Below the pieces are notes generated by a model, which ran no database searches, was not told the DNA's origin, and saw only the letters and a list, made by a program, of their open reading frames with translations. This document shows positions 8,465 to 19,974 of a stretch of DNA of 64,000 nucleotides, piece by piece. Position numbers and translations under genes: made by a program. Each line of letters begins with the position of its first letter. The stretch's first letter is position 1. The stretch comes from Evansella sp. LMS18 (lineage in GTDB: Bacteria; Bacillota; Bacilli; Bacillales; Salisediminibacteriaceae), in assembly GCF_024362785.1 (NCBI RefSeq), contig NZ_CP093301.1, forward strand, positions 3,348,001-3,412,000. The letters are read 5' to 3'.

Positions 8465-10714
8465 ATGGGGAAACGATCGTCAATTGATCACCAGCAGTGG
8501 TGGCAGAACCTGAAAAACCACCGCTATATTAGATTTTTTTTATTTATCCTACTGGGAGTTATTACGTATGCCCTGATGGTTTCCAATGTTGTTCCTGAAA
8601 CGCTTCAGGCAGAGGTTGGAACGACAGCCGACCAGGATATCCGTTCCCCGCTGACTATTGAATACAGATCGGAAACAGAACGCCTGCAGCAGGAGGCGTA
8701 CGAATCTGTAAACCCTATTTATACAACAAAAACCCGATATGCCGAAAACCAAATTGAGAGAATAAACGATATATTCAATACCGTTCAGACTGTCCGCAGA
8801 GAAGCCAGGGAGCGTGAAAGGGAAATAGCTGAGTTTGAAGAGGAGACGGCGGAGTCCGAGGAAGAGAACGAGAATGGGAACAATGCCGAAATCCAGGAAG
8901 AACCTCCCGAGGAAATTACGACAGAGGAACAAGTTGAAAGAATACGCACTATTTTTTCCGAGCAGCTCAGTGAAGGGCTCTCAGACGATACACTGGTAGC
9001 TTTACTGGAGGCATCGGAAGAAGATCTTGAACTCGCTCAGGAGACTACTGCGAACGCTATACATGAAGTGATGAGCAACGAGATTCACATCGACGAAGTA
9101 GAAGAGGCCAGGAATCAGGCAGAGCGCCGGGTGCTTATTTCCACGATTGACCCGGGGCTGTACCGGTCAATGATTGAAATCGCCAGGCTTGGAGTGACTG
9201 CCAATTATCTCCTTGATGAAGAAGCTACAGAAGAGGCCAGGGAAGCTGCTGTTGAAGCAGTAGAACCGGTCATGATCCGGGAAGGGCAGCTGATTGCAGA
9301 AGAAGGACAGATGGTTACTTCGGAAATTTATAACCAGCTTTCTCTTGTAGGGCTGCTGGATGATCATTCAAACGCATATCCTTTCATTGGGCTGGCTCTG
9401 CTCGTCTTCCTTATAGTGGGAGTACTTGCTTATTATTTGAGTGATGCGCATACTTCGCTGAAAACAAATAATACCCATCTTCTAATGTATGTGATTATCT
9501 ATACTCTGACATTGATTATCATTAAGGTGGTGAGCCTGACCCACCAGCTTGAATTGTACGGGCTTACTTTCATGGTCCCTGCTGCTATGGGTACAATGCT
9601 GATCACTATACTGCTTCATTCCCGTGCAGCTCTGTTTACAGCAATGATTTTTGCAATAACATCGAGCGTTATATTTAACGCGGAAGCTTCGGGAGCGTTT
9701 AGCGCCACACATGGTATATATGTCTTCTTCAGTTCCGTTGCAGGCGTTTTCTTTCTGTCTCATTCCCAGAGAGTGATGAGAATCCTTCAGGCAGGATTGT
9801 TTGTGGGTACATTAAACGTTTTAGTTATACTTTCCCTGATGCTGTTAAAAAACGGCCAGTACAGCCTTGCTGAGTTTGGGCTCCATATTGGATTTTCAGC
9901 CTTAGCGGGTATTCTGGCAGCAGTGCTCACATTGGGTGTCCTTCCGTTTTTTGAAGCAGGTTTTGGAGTGCTTTCAACCACTAAGCTAATCGAGTTGTCT
10001 AATCCTAACCATCCACTTTTAAGAAAAATCCTTCTGGAAGCTCCAGGTACTTACCATCACAGTGTAATGGTAGCTAACCTGGCTGAAGGTGCCTGTGAGG
10101 CGGTAGGAGCGAACGGTTTATTAGCGAGAGTAGGGGCATACTATCACGACCTGGGAAAGACAAGGCGCCCGCATTTCTTTATAGAAAACCAAATGAAAAT
10201 AGAAAATCCCCATGATAAGATATCTCCTCAGCTCAGTAAAACGATTATTATCTCACATCCTTATGATGGAGCCGAAACGCTGAGGGAATATAAGATGCCG
10301 AAAGAAATTACCGGCATTGCTGAACAGCACCATGGGACAACCTTACTGAAGTTTTTTTACCATAAAGCACAGCAGGAAACGGAAAAAGATATTCCCGAAG
10401 AGGAGTTCAGGTATCCTGGCCCTAAAGCGCAATCCAGGGAGGCCGCCATCGTCGGGATAGCCGATTGTGTGGAGGCTGCTGTACGTTCCATGCAGAAGCC
10501 CACTATCGATAAGATCGAAAAGCTTGTGAAAAAAATCATAACAGAACGTCTTGAAGACGGTCAGTTTGATGAATGTGATTTGACGTTAAAAGAACTTAAT
10601 ACGGTAGCAGTATCAATTGTTGAAACATTACAGGGAACTTTTCACACCAGAATTGAATATCCCGAAGATGTTTCGGATAAAAGAACAGAAAAGAAAGAAG
10701 GTGACCAATCGTAA
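8465..10714 (+). CDS. pgpH: cyclic-di-AMP phosphodiesterase PgpH (7TMR-HD)
   Basis: A 749-residue protein with one N-terminal membrane span (about 25-42), an extracytoplasmic 7TMR-HDED domain (about 45-300), seven membrane spans (about 300-475) and a cytoplasmic HD domain. The HD pair is His561-Asp562 in YYHDLGK. PgpH hydrolyses c-di-AMP to pApA and so helps control potassium and osmolyte balance. An unusually acidic insert (about 120-155, rich in E and N) sits in the extracytoplasmic domain, possibly a salt or alkali adaptation. It overlaps ybeY by one base. Confidence 0.94.
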   Translation: MGKRSSIDHQQWWQNLKNHRYIRFFLFILLGVITYALMVSNVVPETLQAEVGTTADQDIRSPLTIEYRSETERLQQEAYESVNPIYTTKTRYAENQIERINDIFNTVQTVRREAREREREIAEFEEETAESEEENENGNNAEIQEEPPEEITTEEQVERIRTIFSEQLSEGLSDDTLVALLEASEEDLELAQETTANAIHEVMSNEIHIDEVEEARNQAERRVLISTIDPGLYRSMIEIARLGVTANYLLDEEATEEAREAAVEAVEPVMIREGQLIAEEGQMVTSEIYNQLSLVGLLDDHSNAYPFIGLALLVFLIVGVLAYYLSDAHTSLKTNNTHLLMYVIIYTLTLIIIKVVSLTHQLELYGLTFMVPAAMGTMLITILLHSRAALFTAMIFAITSSVIFNAEASGAFSATHGIYVFFSSVAGVFFLSHSQRVMRILQAGLFVGTLNVLVILSLMLLKNGQYSLAEFGLHIGFSALAGILAAVLTLGVLPFFEAGFGVLSTTKLIELSNPNHPLLRKILLEAPGTYHHSVMVANLAEGACEAVGANGLLARVGAYYHDLGKTRRPHFFIENQMKIENPHDKISPQLSKTIIISHPYDGAETLREYKMPKEITGIAEQHHGTTLLKFFYHKAQQETEKDIPEEEFRYPGPKAQSREAAIVGIADCVEAAVRSMQKPTIDKIEKLVKKIITERLEDGQFDECDLTLKELNTVAVSIVETLQGTFHTRIEYPEDVSDKRTEKKEGDQS

Positions 10715-11184
10715 TGGATTATAAACAAACAGGCCTTATCGATGAAACAGGGGAGCTTCATGAGGATATGCTGAATCTTGTCGCAGATGTTCTTGATACA
10801 GCAATGGAGATGGAAGGTATTAACGAGAATTCCGAGCTTTCCGTTACATTTGTGAATAACGAACAAATACGTGAGCTTAACCGTGATTACCGTGGCAAGG
10901 ATGAACCTACCGATGTGCTGTCATTTGCACTTAATGAGGGCGAAGATGATGAAGTGGAAGTCGAAGGTATGCCCGATTTACTTGGTGATATTGTTATATC
11001 CGTACCCAGGGCTGAACAGCAGGCAGAAGAATATGGCCACGATATAAAACGTGAACTTTGCTTCCTGGCGGTTCATGGATTTCTCCACCTGCTCGGATAT
11101 GACCACGGAGATGAAACACAGGAAAAAGCCATGTTCAGCCGCCAAGAGGAAATACTAGAAAAACATGGACTCAAAAAAAGATAA
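10714..11184 (+). CDS. ybeY: endoribonuclease YbeY
   Basis: A 156-residue UPF0054 family metalloprotein with the zinc motif HGFLHLLGYDH near the C terminus (three histidines). YbeY acts in 16S rRNA 3'-end maturation and late 30S quality control. It shares one base with the pgpH stop and overlaps dgkA by 20 bases, so the operon is tightly packed. Era, another 30S maturation factor, lies three genes downstream. Confidence 0.96.
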   Translation: MDYKQTGLIDETGELHEDMLNLVADVLDTAMEMEGINENSELSVTFVNNEQIRELNRDYRGKDEPTDVLSFALNEGEDDEVEVEGMPDLLGDIVISVPRAEQQAEEYGHDIKRELCFLAVHGFLHLLGYDHGDETQEKAMFSRQEEILEKHGLKKR

Positions 11185-11557
11185 ACAGCCGTTCATTTTA
11201 TGGAGCAGGCTCACGAAGAGTTTTGTCTATGCGTGGCAAGGGATTAAAAAGGCCTGGAAATATGAACAGAATTTCAGGATTCACTCTGTCGTTACTGGCT
11301 TAGTATTTATTTTCGCCCAGGTGCTAAATGTGCCGTTAACAGAACAGGCCATACTTGCGGTTATGGCAGGAGGAGTGCTCGCTCTTGAGCTTATCAATAC
11401 TGCGATTGAACGGACTGTCGATCTGATGGTTCAGCAATACGATACGAGAGCGAAGGTGATAAAGGATACAGCTGCCGGAGCAGTATTTGTATTTTCCTTA
11501 GCTGCGGCTCTGGTGGGTGTACTCATCTTTCTTCCTAAAATAATCGCCCTGTTTTAA
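11165..11557 (+). CDS. dgkA: undecaprenol/diacylglycerol kinase
   Basis: A 130-residue DgkA-type kinase with three predicted membrane helices and the family core ELINTAIERTVDL. In Gram-positive bacteria this enzyme phosphorylates undecaprenol to recycle the wall-lipid carrier. The start lies inside ybeY. The position between ybeY and cdd matches B. subtilis. Confidence 0.94.
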   Translation: MDSKKDKQPFILWSRLTKSFVYAWQGIKKAWKYEQNFRIHSVVTGLVFIFAQVLNVPLTEQAILAVMAGGVLALELINTAIERTVDLMVQQYDTRAKVIKDTAAGAVFVFSLAAALVGVLIFLPKIIALF

Positions 11558-11576
11558 GGAGGGGGGAGCCTCATCC

Positions 11577-12739
<1,163 letters not shown>

Positions 12740-12746
12740 ATGCATC

Positions 12747-13646
12747 ATGACAAAAAAATCAGGATTCGCAGCGTTAATAGGACGGCCAAATGTAGGGAAG
12801 TCAACGCTGTTGAACGAAATGCTCGGCCAGAAAATTGCTATTATGAGTGATAAACCCCAGACAACAAGGAACAGAATTCAGGGTGTTTATACGGAAGAAC
12901 GGGGACAGGTGGTCTTTATTGATACACCTGGGATCCATAAACCAAAACACCGTCTTGGTGATTTTATGACAAAAGTGGCCCAGACCACTTTGAGGGAAGT
13001 AGACGTAGTGCTGTTTCTTGTGGACGCCAAAGAAGGCCGGGGCCGAGGGGACGACTTTATTATAGAACGTCTGAAAAACCTGGAAACACCAGTTTTTCTT
13101 GTAGTGAATAAAATTGATGAAATACACCCGGACAAATTGTTTGAAATTATTGATGATTACCGGAAGCTGTTTGATTTTACGGAGGTAATCCCTATTTCTG
13201 CCTTAAAAGGGAATAATATTTCCACCCTGATTGAGCAGGTCTTTAAGTATATGGAGGAAGGCCCGCAATATTATCCTGAGGATCAGGTGACCGACCATCC
13301 AGAAAGGTTCTTAATGTCAGAAATGATCCGGGAGAAAGTGCTGCATCTTACACATGAAGAAGTCCCGCATTCGATAGCCGTGGACATTGAGCAGATTAAC
13401 AGGCGGAAGGAAAATGCTGCTGTCCATGTTGGTGCGGTAATAATTGTGGAGAGAAGTTCCCAAAAGGGCATTATTATCGGAAAGCAAGGCAAGATGCTGA
13501 AGGAAATCGGCAGGAAGGCGCGGGAAGACATAGAAGCGCTGCTTGGCTCCAAGGTTTTTCTGGAACTTTGGGTTAAAGTAGAAAAGGACTGGCGCAACAA
13601 AGGGAAGTACCTGAAAGAGTTCGGTTACCGGGAAGATGAGTATTAA
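12747..13646 (+). CDS. era: GTPase Era
   Basis: A 299-residue GTPase with G1 GRPNVGKS (about 12-19), DTPG and NKID motifs, and a C-terminal KH domain with the [11 protein letters not shown] segment. Era binds the 3' end of 16S rRNA and supports 30S assembly. The ATG at 12747 gives the standard length; the open frame upstream overlaps cdd and is not part of the protein. It ends the compact operon that begins with yqfC. Confidence 0.97.
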   Translation: MTKKSGFAALIGRPNVGKSTLLNEMLGQKIAIMSDKPQTTRNRIQGVYTEERGQVVFIDTPGIHKPKHRLGDFMTKVAQTTLREVDVVLFLVDAKEGRGRGDDFIIERLKNLETPVFLVVNKIDEIHPDKLFEIIDDYRKLFDFTEVIPISALKGNNISTLIEQVFKYMEEGPQYYPEDQVTDHPERFLMSEMIREKVLHLTHEEVPHSIAVDIEQINRRKENAAVHVGAVIIVERSSQKGIIIGKQGKMLKEIGRKAREDIEALLGSKVFLELWVKVEKDWRNKGKYLKEFGYREDEY

Positions 13647-13685
13647 GTGGGAATGCGGCTGCATACAGCTGCATTCCTGAAATTT

Positions 13686-13752
13686 ATTCCGATCGGGTTC
13701 AGCTGACAATCGGTGGGGGATGCCTCACCCCTCCTGATTGAAGTTTTCCTTA
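13686..13752 (+). repeat. degenerate fragment of repeat family A
   Basis: It matches the second half of family A: CCGATCGG, a TTCAGCTGACAATC segment, a GGTGGGGG/CACCCCTCC hairpin and TGATTGAAG. It is clearly diverged from the three fuller copies. Confidence 0.6.
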
Positions 13753-13762
13753 GTAACCAGGA

Positions 13763-13782
13763 CTTCAGGTAATTACCTGAAG
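13763..13782. other. perfect 20-bp palindrome
   Basis: CTTCAGGTAATTACCTGAAG is fully self-complementary and has no T tract, so it could be an operator or a small cruciform-forming site rather than a terminator. Confidence 0.5.
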
Positions 13783-14061
13783 CAGCCGCAGTCGAAAGTA
13801 ATACCTGGGACATAGTAATATTTTCGGAAAATTTTAAAAAATCATAATATTAGATGTCCGCCCCGTTGTTTTTTCTTTTAAAAAATACTATCATTGTTTT
13901 ATACAGTTTTTTTATATGTCTGGCAGTTTAAAATGGCGCGCATGTTTGTATATACAACAGTCGATTGACAATTATTCCATAACATTAATTATGCTGCAGT
14001 GGTCAAGATAACAAATAACGTCAGGAAAATAAAGTCTGTGCTGAAAGGTGGAGTTAAATTC

Positions 14062-14208
14062 ATGATCAACTTAACTTGGAAAGTATTCTCCCTGACAGGC
14101 AATATTGATTCGTATTTGTTATTCAAGGAAGTTGAACGAGACGGTTCTTTATTTGATGAGAAGGATAATGAATTTGAATTTGAAGAATTAGACCCTCCTG
14201 CCCACTAA
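14062..14208 (+). CDS. yqzL: YqzL family small protein
   Basis: A 48-residue protein beginning MINLTWKVFSLTGNIDSYLLFKE, the highly conserved YqzL signature. The function is unknown, but the gene is almost always between era and recO. The ATG at 14062 is preferred to an in-frame upstream start because AAAGGTGGAG precedes it and the length then equals the family's 47-48 residues. Confidence 0.9.
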   Translation: MINLTWKVFSLTGNIDSYLLFKEVERDGSLFDEKDNEFEFEELDPPAH

Positions 14209-14241
14209 AGACCCTGCATGCTGCCAACAGGTGGTGCTAAC

Positions 14242-14991
14242 ATGCTTCAGAAGGTTGAAGGGATTATTATCAGGACAAATGATTATGGCGAGACGAATAA
14301 AATTCTAACTTTATATACTAGGGAGAATGGAAAAATTGCACTGATGGCACGGGGAGCGAAAAGGCCAAAGAGCCGGCACGCTTCAAGTGCCCAGCTTTTT
14401 GTATACGGAATTTTTATTTACCAGAGTTCCAGAGGGATCGGTACGCTTAACCAGGCTGACGTTATCAGCTCTTTCCGGGATGTGAGGAGTGATTTAAGAC
14501 TGACGACTCATGCAGCTTATATAGTTGAATTAATTGATAAGCTGACTGAAGACAACTCACGCAATCCCTATCTGTTTGAACTTCTTTATCAAACCATGAA
14601 CTATCTTGATGAAGGCAGTGATCCGGATATTTTAACCAGGATTTTTGAAACAAAAATGCTTGAAGTTGCCGGGACCTCTCCTGTGCTTGACAGATGTATC
14701 TTATGCGGAAATCCTGAAGGAGGAGCTTCTTTTTCACTGAAGCACTCAGGTCTGCTCTGCCGGCGGTGCGAGATGGAGGATGAACACCGGCTTTCCGTTT
14801 CCCCTTCGGTTATAAAGCTGCTCAGGCTCTTTCAGTACATAGATATAAAACGTATCGGAAATATTAACGTCAAAGAAGAAACAAAGAAGCAGCTTAAGAC
14901 CCTTTTGAATTATTATTATGACGAATATGTAGGCGTCAGGCTTAAATCCAAAAAGTTTCTTGACCAGGTAGATCAACTATATGAGAGTTAA
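14242..14991 (+). CDS. recO: DNA repair protein RecO
   Basis: A 249-residue RecO with an N-terminal OB fold (VEGIIIRTNDYGETNKIL), a helical middle and a C-terminal zinc finger (CILCGNPEGG, then CRRCE). RecO mediates RecA loading and annealing in RecF-pathway repair. The ATG at 14242 with AGGTGGTG upstream gives the family start. The T-box glyQS promoter begins two bases after its stop. Confidence 0.96.
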   Translation: MLQKVEGIIIRTNDYGETNKILTLYTRENGKIALMARGAKRPKSRHASSAQLFVYGIFIYQSSRGIGTLNQADVISSFRDVRSDLRLTTHAAYIVELIDKLTEDNSRNPYLFELLYQTMNYLDEGSDPDILTRIFETKMLEVAGTSPVLDRCILCGNPEGGASFSLKHSGLLCRRCEMEDEHRLSVSPSVIKLLRLFQYIDIKRIGNINVKEETKKQLKTLLNYYYDEYVGVRLKSKKFLDQVDQLYES

Positions 14992-14992
14992 G

Positions 14993-15021
14993 TTGACAGG
15001 GAGATTTTTTTTAAGTAATAT
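14993..15021 (+). promoter_or_regulatory. SigA promoter of glyQS
   Basis: A perfect TTGACA (14993-14998), 17 bp and TAATAT (15016-15021). The -35 touches the recO stop codon. Confidence 0.88.
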
Positions 15022-15027
15022 GTGTAT

Positions 15028-15247
15028 AAATTAATATCGGTGCGCAGATGGAAAAGAGTATCTGCTCAATCTGTACAAAGCGAACCTGGGATGGTGGAAG
15101 CCAGGGGTACAGAAAGCAGTGAAGGCACTCCAGAGCACAGTGTTTCAGAAAGAGGCTTATAAGAAACCACGATTTCTTTAAGCAATTAGGGTGGAACCGC
15201 GGGTAACTCTCGTCCCTATGTCCAATGACATAGACGAGGGTTTTTTT
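15028..15247 (+). promoter_or_regulatory. T-box riboswitch, glycine-specific
   Basis: The leader carries the canonical T-box sequence AGGGTGGAACCGCG (15188-15201), followed by a terminator hairpin (15209-15222 with 15227-15238) and seven T residues. In Stem I, GAAGGCA at 15121-15127 places GGC (15124-15126) at the specifier position, matching tRNA-Gly(GCC). Uncharged tRNA-Gly should pair with it and stabilise the antiterminator, turning on glyQS. The downstream genes confirm the amino acid. Confidence 0.95.
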
Positions 15248-15294
15248 AATGGAGAGCTTTTTGTACTCGCACCGAAAACAATGGAGGGAACGCC

Positions 15295-16182
15295 ATGAAT
15301 CTTCAAGAAATGATTTTGACATTACAGAAATTCTGGGCTGAGCAAAACTGTTTAATCTTGCAGGCTTATGATGTAGAAAAGGGAGCAGGAACGATGAATC
15401 CGATGACTTTCCTGCGCAGTATCGGTCCGGAACCGTGGAATGTGGCTTATGTAGAGCCTTCAAGACGGCCGGCAGACGGCAGGTATGGAGAGAACCCAAA
15501 CCGTTTGTACCAGCATCATCAGTTCCAGGTAATTATGAAACCATCGCCTGATAATATTCAGGAATTATATTTAGAAAGCTTGAAAAAGCTCGGAATTAAC
15601 CCTGAAGAGCATGATATTCGCTTTGTGGAGGATAACTGGGAAGCTCCTACCCTCGCAGCCTGGGGACTTGGCTGGGAAGTGTGGCTTGATGGTATGGAAA
15701 TTACTCAGTTTACTTATTTCCAGCAGGTTGGAGGACTTGAAGCGAGCCCTGTAGCAGTGGAGATTACATACGGACTTGAGCGCCTTGCCTCCTATATTCA
15801 GGATAAGGAAAATGTTTATGATTTAGAATGGGTGAACGGCTTTACGTATGGTGATGTATTCCTGCAAAATGAGTTCGAGCAGTCTAAATACTCTTTTGAA
15901 GTGGCTGACAGTAATATGCTCTTCAATCTTTTCTCCACTTATGAAAGAGAAGCGGAAAGGGCACTGGAAGCGGAACTTGTTATCCCTGCTTACGATTACG
16001 TATTAAAATGCTCCCATGTCTTTAACCTGCTCGACGCTCAGGGGGCTATCTCCGTTACAGAACGTACCGGTTATATCGGGAGAGTGCGCAGCCTGGCTAG
16101 GAAATGTGCCGGGAAGTATTATGACATCAGGGAGAACTTAGGTTTCCCAATGCTGAAAAAGGAGGGTGGAAACGATGAGTAA
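15295..16182 (+). CDS. glyQ: glycyl-tRNA synthetase alpha subunit
   Basis: A 295-residue alpha subunit of the tetrameric bacterial glycyl-tRNA synthetase, carrying the class II catalytic core ([29 protein letters not shown]). It starts [18 protein letters not shown], as in the family. GGAGGGAACGCC precedes the ATG. It overlaps glyS by eight bases and is controlled by the T-box upstream. Confidence 0.98.
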   Translation: MNLQEMILTLQKFWAEQNCLILQAYDVEKGAGTMNPMTFLRSIGPEPWNVAYVEPSRRPADGRYGENPNRLYQHHQFQVIMKPSPDNIQELYLESLKKLGINPEEHDIRFVEDNWEAPTLAAWGLGWEVWLDGMEITQFTYFQQVGGLEASPVAVEITYGLERLASYIQDKENVYDLEWVNGFTYGDVFLQNEFEQSKYSFEVADSNMLFNLFSTYEREAERALEAELVIPAYDYVLKCSHVFNLLDAQGAISVTERTGYIGRVRSLARKCAGKYYDIRENLGFPMLKKEGGNDE

Positions 16183-18268
16183 TCGTAATTTTCTGCTTGA
16201 GATAGGCTTAGAAGAAATGCCTGCCCGCTTTGTGACGGATGCGATGAATCAGCTTGCTGAGAAGGCTGAAAAGTGGCTGGAAGAACAGCGGCTGTCATAT
16301 AAGAATATTGAAAAATTCTCCACTCCAAGGAGGCTGGCTATCATTATCCACGGCCTCGCGGCAAAGCAGACTGATAAAGAGGAAGAGGCAAAAGGTCCGG
16401 CGAAAAAAATAGCACTGGACCAGGAAGGAAACTGGACAAAAGCAGCGCAAGGGTTTGCCAGAGGCCAGAAAGTATCAGTGGACGACCTTTTCTTCAGGGA
16501 ATTAAAAGGGGAAGAGTACGTATTCGTAAAGAAATTTACAGAGGGACAGCCAGCAGAAGACCTGCTCAGCGGATTTAAAGATGTTCTGCTTAACCTTCAG
16601 TTTCCGAAGAATATGAAGTGGGCTGATTACAACCTCAAATACATCCGTCCAGTTAAATGGCTGATTGCTTTATACGGAAATGAAGTAATTAATTTTGATA
16701 TTGCTGAAGTAGAAACAGGAAATATATCATATGGCCACCGTTTTCTTGGCGGTGAAGTTGTAATTGATAATGCAGACAGCTATCGTGAGATCTTACTGGG
16801 GCAATTTGTACTTGCGGAACCACAGGAGAGGAAGGATGCAATTCGCTCGCAGCTAATGCGTCTTTCAGAATCAGAAGGATGGGACATTCCTGTGGATGAA
16901 AATCTGCTGGAAGAAGTTAATAATCTCGTTGAGTATCCTACTGCATTATTTGGAGAATTCGATGAAAGGTTTTTGCAGCTCCCTGATGAAGTTCTGATTA
17001 CATCCATGAGAGAGCACCAGAGATACTTCCCTGTAAAAAACACAGAAGGAAAGCTTCTTCCTTATTTTGTTACAGTAAGAAATGGCGATCACAGACATCT
17101 TGAGAATGTCCAGAAAGGTAATGAGAAGGTTCTTCGGGCAAGGCTGGCAGATGCCGAGTTTTTCTACGAAGAAGATAAAAAACAGCCCCTGGAAAACAGG
17201 CTGAAACGTCTGGAATCCATCGTGTACCATGAAGAGCTTGGCTCTATGGGTGATAAAGTCAGGAGAATTAAAGAGCTGGCTTTACAGATTGGGGAAAGGG
17301 CAGGATTCGATGCTGAGGAATTAAAAAAAGCAGAACGGGCTGCCTCTCTCAGTAAAGCGGACCTGGTTACGAATATGGTCAATGAGTTTCCTGAGCTGGA
17401 AGGGCTTATGGGGCAGGAATATGCTGTGCTGTCAGGGGAAGAGGAAGAAGTGGCAGCGGCGATTTATGAACATTATCTCCCAAAACAGTCTGGTGACAGA
17501 CTGCCGGTAACAAGAACAGGCGCCCTTATCAGTGTTGCAGATAAGGCTGATACTGTTGTGAGCAGTTTTGGCATTGGTCTGAAGCCTACTGGTTCTCAGG
17601 ATCCCCACGGTCTGAGAAGGCAGACAGCAGGTGTTGTGCAGGTTATTCTTTCCCAAAACTGGGATCTTAATATTTTTGATGTGCTAGAGGATGCCATTAA
17701 CCTCGCTGAAAAAAGGGGTCATTTAAAACGCAGCCCGGAATTAGTCATGGATGAACTAAAAGACTTTCTTGAGCTCAGGATAAAAAGTCTGCTTCAGGAA
17801 CAAGGTGTACGTTACGATGTAATAGACTCTGTTTTAAAAACCAATACAGGGGACTTGGAGCTTCTGTTCACTAAGGCGAGCTTCCTGATGAACAAGCTGG
17901 CTGAACCGGATTTCAAAAATGCTGTTGAAGCATTCAGCCGTGTAACAAACATTGCTAAAAAAGCCAGCGATAATCAGGGAACGACGAATACGGCTTTACT
18001 CAAGGAAGATGAAGAAAAACAACTGCATGAGTTAAGGCTTAAAATCGGGGATAAAGTTAGTGATCTGTTAAAACAGGGGAATGTGGAAGGTGCTTATGAG
18101 GAACTGAGAAGCCTTGAGCCTGTTATCCATAAATATTTTGATAACATTATGGTAATGGCGGACAATCCGGAGATTAAACGGAACAGGCTTGCTCAAATGA
18201 ATGAAACAGCCGATTTAATTACAAGGTTTGCTGACTTCCAGTCAATAGTTTTTCATGGAGAAGAATAG
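16175..18268 (+). CDS. glyS: glycyl-tRNA synthetase beta subunit
   Basis: A 697-residue beta subunit responsible for tRNA binding, with the usual N terminus ([16 protein letters not shown]), an HD-like central region and a C-terminal anticodon-binding domain (about residues 580-690). The start at 16175 is preferred because GGAGGG sits eight bases upstream, inside glyQ. Overlap with glyQ favours coupled translation of equal subunit amounts. Confidence 0.98.
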   Translation: MSNRNFLLEIGLEEMPARFVTDAMNQLAEKAEKWLEEQRLSYKNIEKFSTPRRLAIIIHGLAAKQTDKEEEAKGPAKKIALDQEGNWTKAAQGFARGQKVSVDDLFFRELKGEEYVFVKKFTEGQPAEDLLSGFKDVLLNLQFPKNMKWADYNLKYIRPVKWLIALYGNEVINFDIAEVETGNISYGHRFLGGEVVIDNADSYREILLGQFVLAEPQERKDAIRSQLMRLSESEGWDIPVDENLLEEVNNLVEYPTALFGEFDERFLQLPDEVLITSMREHQRYFPVKNTEGKLLPYFVTVRNGDHRHLENVQKGNEKVLRARLADAEFFYEEDKKQPLENRLKRLESIVYHEELGSMGDKVRRIKELALQIGERAGFDAEELKKAERAASLSKADLVTNMVNEFPELEGLMGQEYAVLSGEEEEVAAAIYEHYLPKQSGDRLPVTRTGALISVADKADTVVSSFGIGLKPTGSQDPHGLRRQTAGVVQVILSQNWDLNIFDVLEDAINLAEKRGHLKRSPELVMDELKDFLELRIKSLLQEQGVRYDVIDSVLKTNTGDLELLFTKASFLMNKLAEPDFKNAVEAFSRVTNIAKKASDNQGTTNTALLKEDEEKQLHELRLKIGDKVSDLLKQGNVEGAYEELRSLEPVIHKYFDNIMVMADNPEIKRNRLAQMNETADLITRFADFQSIVFHGEE

Positions 18269-18380
18269 AAGCTGTTATTAAGCAAGCAGTGGAATAAACT
18301 GTTCTGCGTGGCGAAAAAAGTGAAAGAATCAGAAGCGCTGGCTAACTTGATAATTGCCTCTGGCAGAGGGCGGTGAAGAT

Positions 18381-19022
18381 ATGGAATTAAATAACAGACA
18401 GGAAACGATTCTGCAAATAGTAAAAGATAACGGACCTATTACCGGGGACAAGATCGCTGAGAGATTGTCACTGACAAGAGCGACGTTAAGACCTGATCTG
18501 GCTATTTTGACAATGGCTGGCTACCTGGATGCCAGACCGAGAGTAGGTTATTTTTATACCGGTAAAACTGGGTCCCAGCTATTGACGGAAAGAATAAAGA
18601 AGTTGACAGTGAAAGATTTTCAATCTATGCCGGTGGTCGTTAATGAATCAGCTTCAGTATATGACGCCATAGTGAATATGTTTTTGGAAGATGTAGGAAC
18701 ATTATTTGTTGTAGACGGACAGTCCAGCCTTACCGGCATTCTTTCCAGGAAAGACCTGTTGAGGGCAAGTATGGGGAAGCAGGATTTAGAGTCAGTCCCG
18801 GTCAGTATCATCATGACGCGAATGCCCAATATCACCAGCTGCAGCCCTGACGATCTCCTGATTGATGTGGCAACCAAACTAATCAGTAAGCAAATAGACA
18901 GCGTTCCTGTTGTGAAGGAAGTAAAAAAGGACGGGATTCAGAAACTTGAAGTCGTCGGCAGGATTACAAAAACGAACATAACAAAAGCTTTTGTCAGTAT
19001 CGCTAACGATGAAATTCAATAA
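18381..19022 (+). CDS. ccpN: CcpN transcriptional repressor
   Basis: A 213-residue protein with an N-terminal winged helix ([20 protein letters not shown]) and a pair of CBS domains (about residues 75-205). CcpN represses gluconeogenic genes such as gapB and pckA in glucose and senses ATP/ADP through the CBS pair. The ATG at 18381 gives the family length. The partner yqfL follows after 23 bp, the usual arrangement. Confidence 0.93.
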   Translation: MELNNRQETILQIVKDNGPITGDKIAERLSLTRATLRPDLAILTMAGYLDARPRVGYFYTGKTGSQLLTERIKKLTVKDFQSMPVVVNESASVYDAIVNMFLEDVGTLFVVDGQSSLTGILSRKDLLRASMGKQDLESVPVSIIMTRMPNITSCSPDDLLIDVATKLISKQIDSVPVVKEVKKDGIQKLEVVGRITKTNITKAFVSIANDEIQ

Positions 19023-19045
19023 AATTCAGCGGCGGGGAGAAGGGT

Positions 19046-19870
19046 GTGAATGATCCTGTGAGTGAAAAATCAATCGTTTATGTTGTATCTGACTCCGTAG
19101 GTGAAACGGCAGAGCTGGTTGTCAGAGCTGCTGCAAGCCAGTTTAATGGATCCAATACCGAGATCAGAAGAGTACCTTATGTGGAAGAAAAAGTTACTAT
19201 TGATGAAGTGATCGTACAGGCAGAAGAAAATAACGGGGTTATTGCTTTTACTCTTGTTTTACCAGAATTAATCGAGCATCTGACAAGGAAAGCAGGAGAA
19301 AAAAATATACCTGTATATGATATTCTGAGCCCGATGATTAACATTCTTCAGACAAGGGTAGACGAAGCCCCAAGGAACGAGCCAGGTTTAGTCCATGCAC
19401 TGGATGAGGAATACTTCAGGAAAGTTGAAGCGATAGAATTCGCAGTAAAATACGATGATGGGCGGGACCCGCGGGGAGTGCTCAGAGCGGATGTTGTACT
19501 AGTGGGGGTTTCCAGAACATCCAAAACCCCGCTGTCCCAGTATCTGGCCCATAAACGGCTGAAAGTGGCGAATATCCCTCTTGTACCGGAAGTCGAGCCG
19601 CCTGATGAGCTTTTTGCAATCCCGAAAGAAAAAGTCATCGGATTGAATATAACAGCTGAGAAGTTAAACAGTATCAGGACAGAACGTCTGAAAGCACTGG
19701 GACTGAAAGCAGAAGCGAATTATGCTAATGTGAAGAGAATCCAGGAAGAGCTTGAATACTCCAAGAAAATTATGGATCGAATCGGCTGTGATGTTATTGA
19801 TGTTTCAAATAAAGCTGTGGAAGAAACAGCTAACCTTATTTATCACATGATTCAGAATAATAAAGAATGA
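19046..19870 (+). CDS. yqfL: pyruvate phosphate dikinase regulatory protein
   Basis: A 274-residue PSRP family protein, a bifunctional ADP-dependent kinase and phosphate-dependent pyrophosphorylase. The P-loop-like [15 protein letters not shown] lies at about residues 152-166 and the N terminus [16 protein letters not shown] is conserved. In B. subtilis YqfL modulates CcpN activity, which fits the pairing here. It starts at GTG, with a GGCGGGGAGAAGG ribosome-binding region. A terminator follows. Confidence 0.93.
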   Translation: MNDPVSEKSIVYVVSDSVGETAELVVRAAASQFNGSNTEIRRVPYVEEKVTIDEVIVQAEENNGVIAFTLVLPELIEHLTRKAGEKNIPVYDILSPMINILQTRVDEAPRNEPGLVHALDEEYFRKVEAIEFAVKYDDGRDPRGVLRADVVLVGVSRTSKTPLSQYLAHKRLKVANIPLVPEVEPPDELFAIPKEKVIGLNITAEKLNSIRTERLKALGLKAEANYANVKRIQEELEYSKKIMDRIGCDVIDVSNKAVEETANLIYHMIQNNKE

Positions 19871-19875
19871 GATAT

Positions 19876-19918
19876 AAAAAACAGCACACTTCATATAATG
19901 AATTGTGCTGTTTTTTTA
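19876..19918 (+). terminator. terminator after yqfL
   Basis: AAACAGCACA pairs with TGTGCTGTTT around an AT-rich loop and is followed by a T tract. Confidence 0.85.
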
Positions 19919-19974
19919 TTAGCTCTTTTTATGGTGAATGCTGATTTTTTATAAGTAGTTGAACCGATTTCAAA

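Larger units (their letters stand above)
13647..14061. other. 415-bp intergenic region between era and yqzL
   Basis: No gene is seen. It contains a degraded copy of the 3' hairpin of repeat family A (13686-13752), a perfect 20-bp palindrome (13763-13782), an AT-rich stretch, and TTGACA at 13965-13970 with a weak -10 candidate, probably the promoter for yqzL-recO. Confidence 0.6.
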
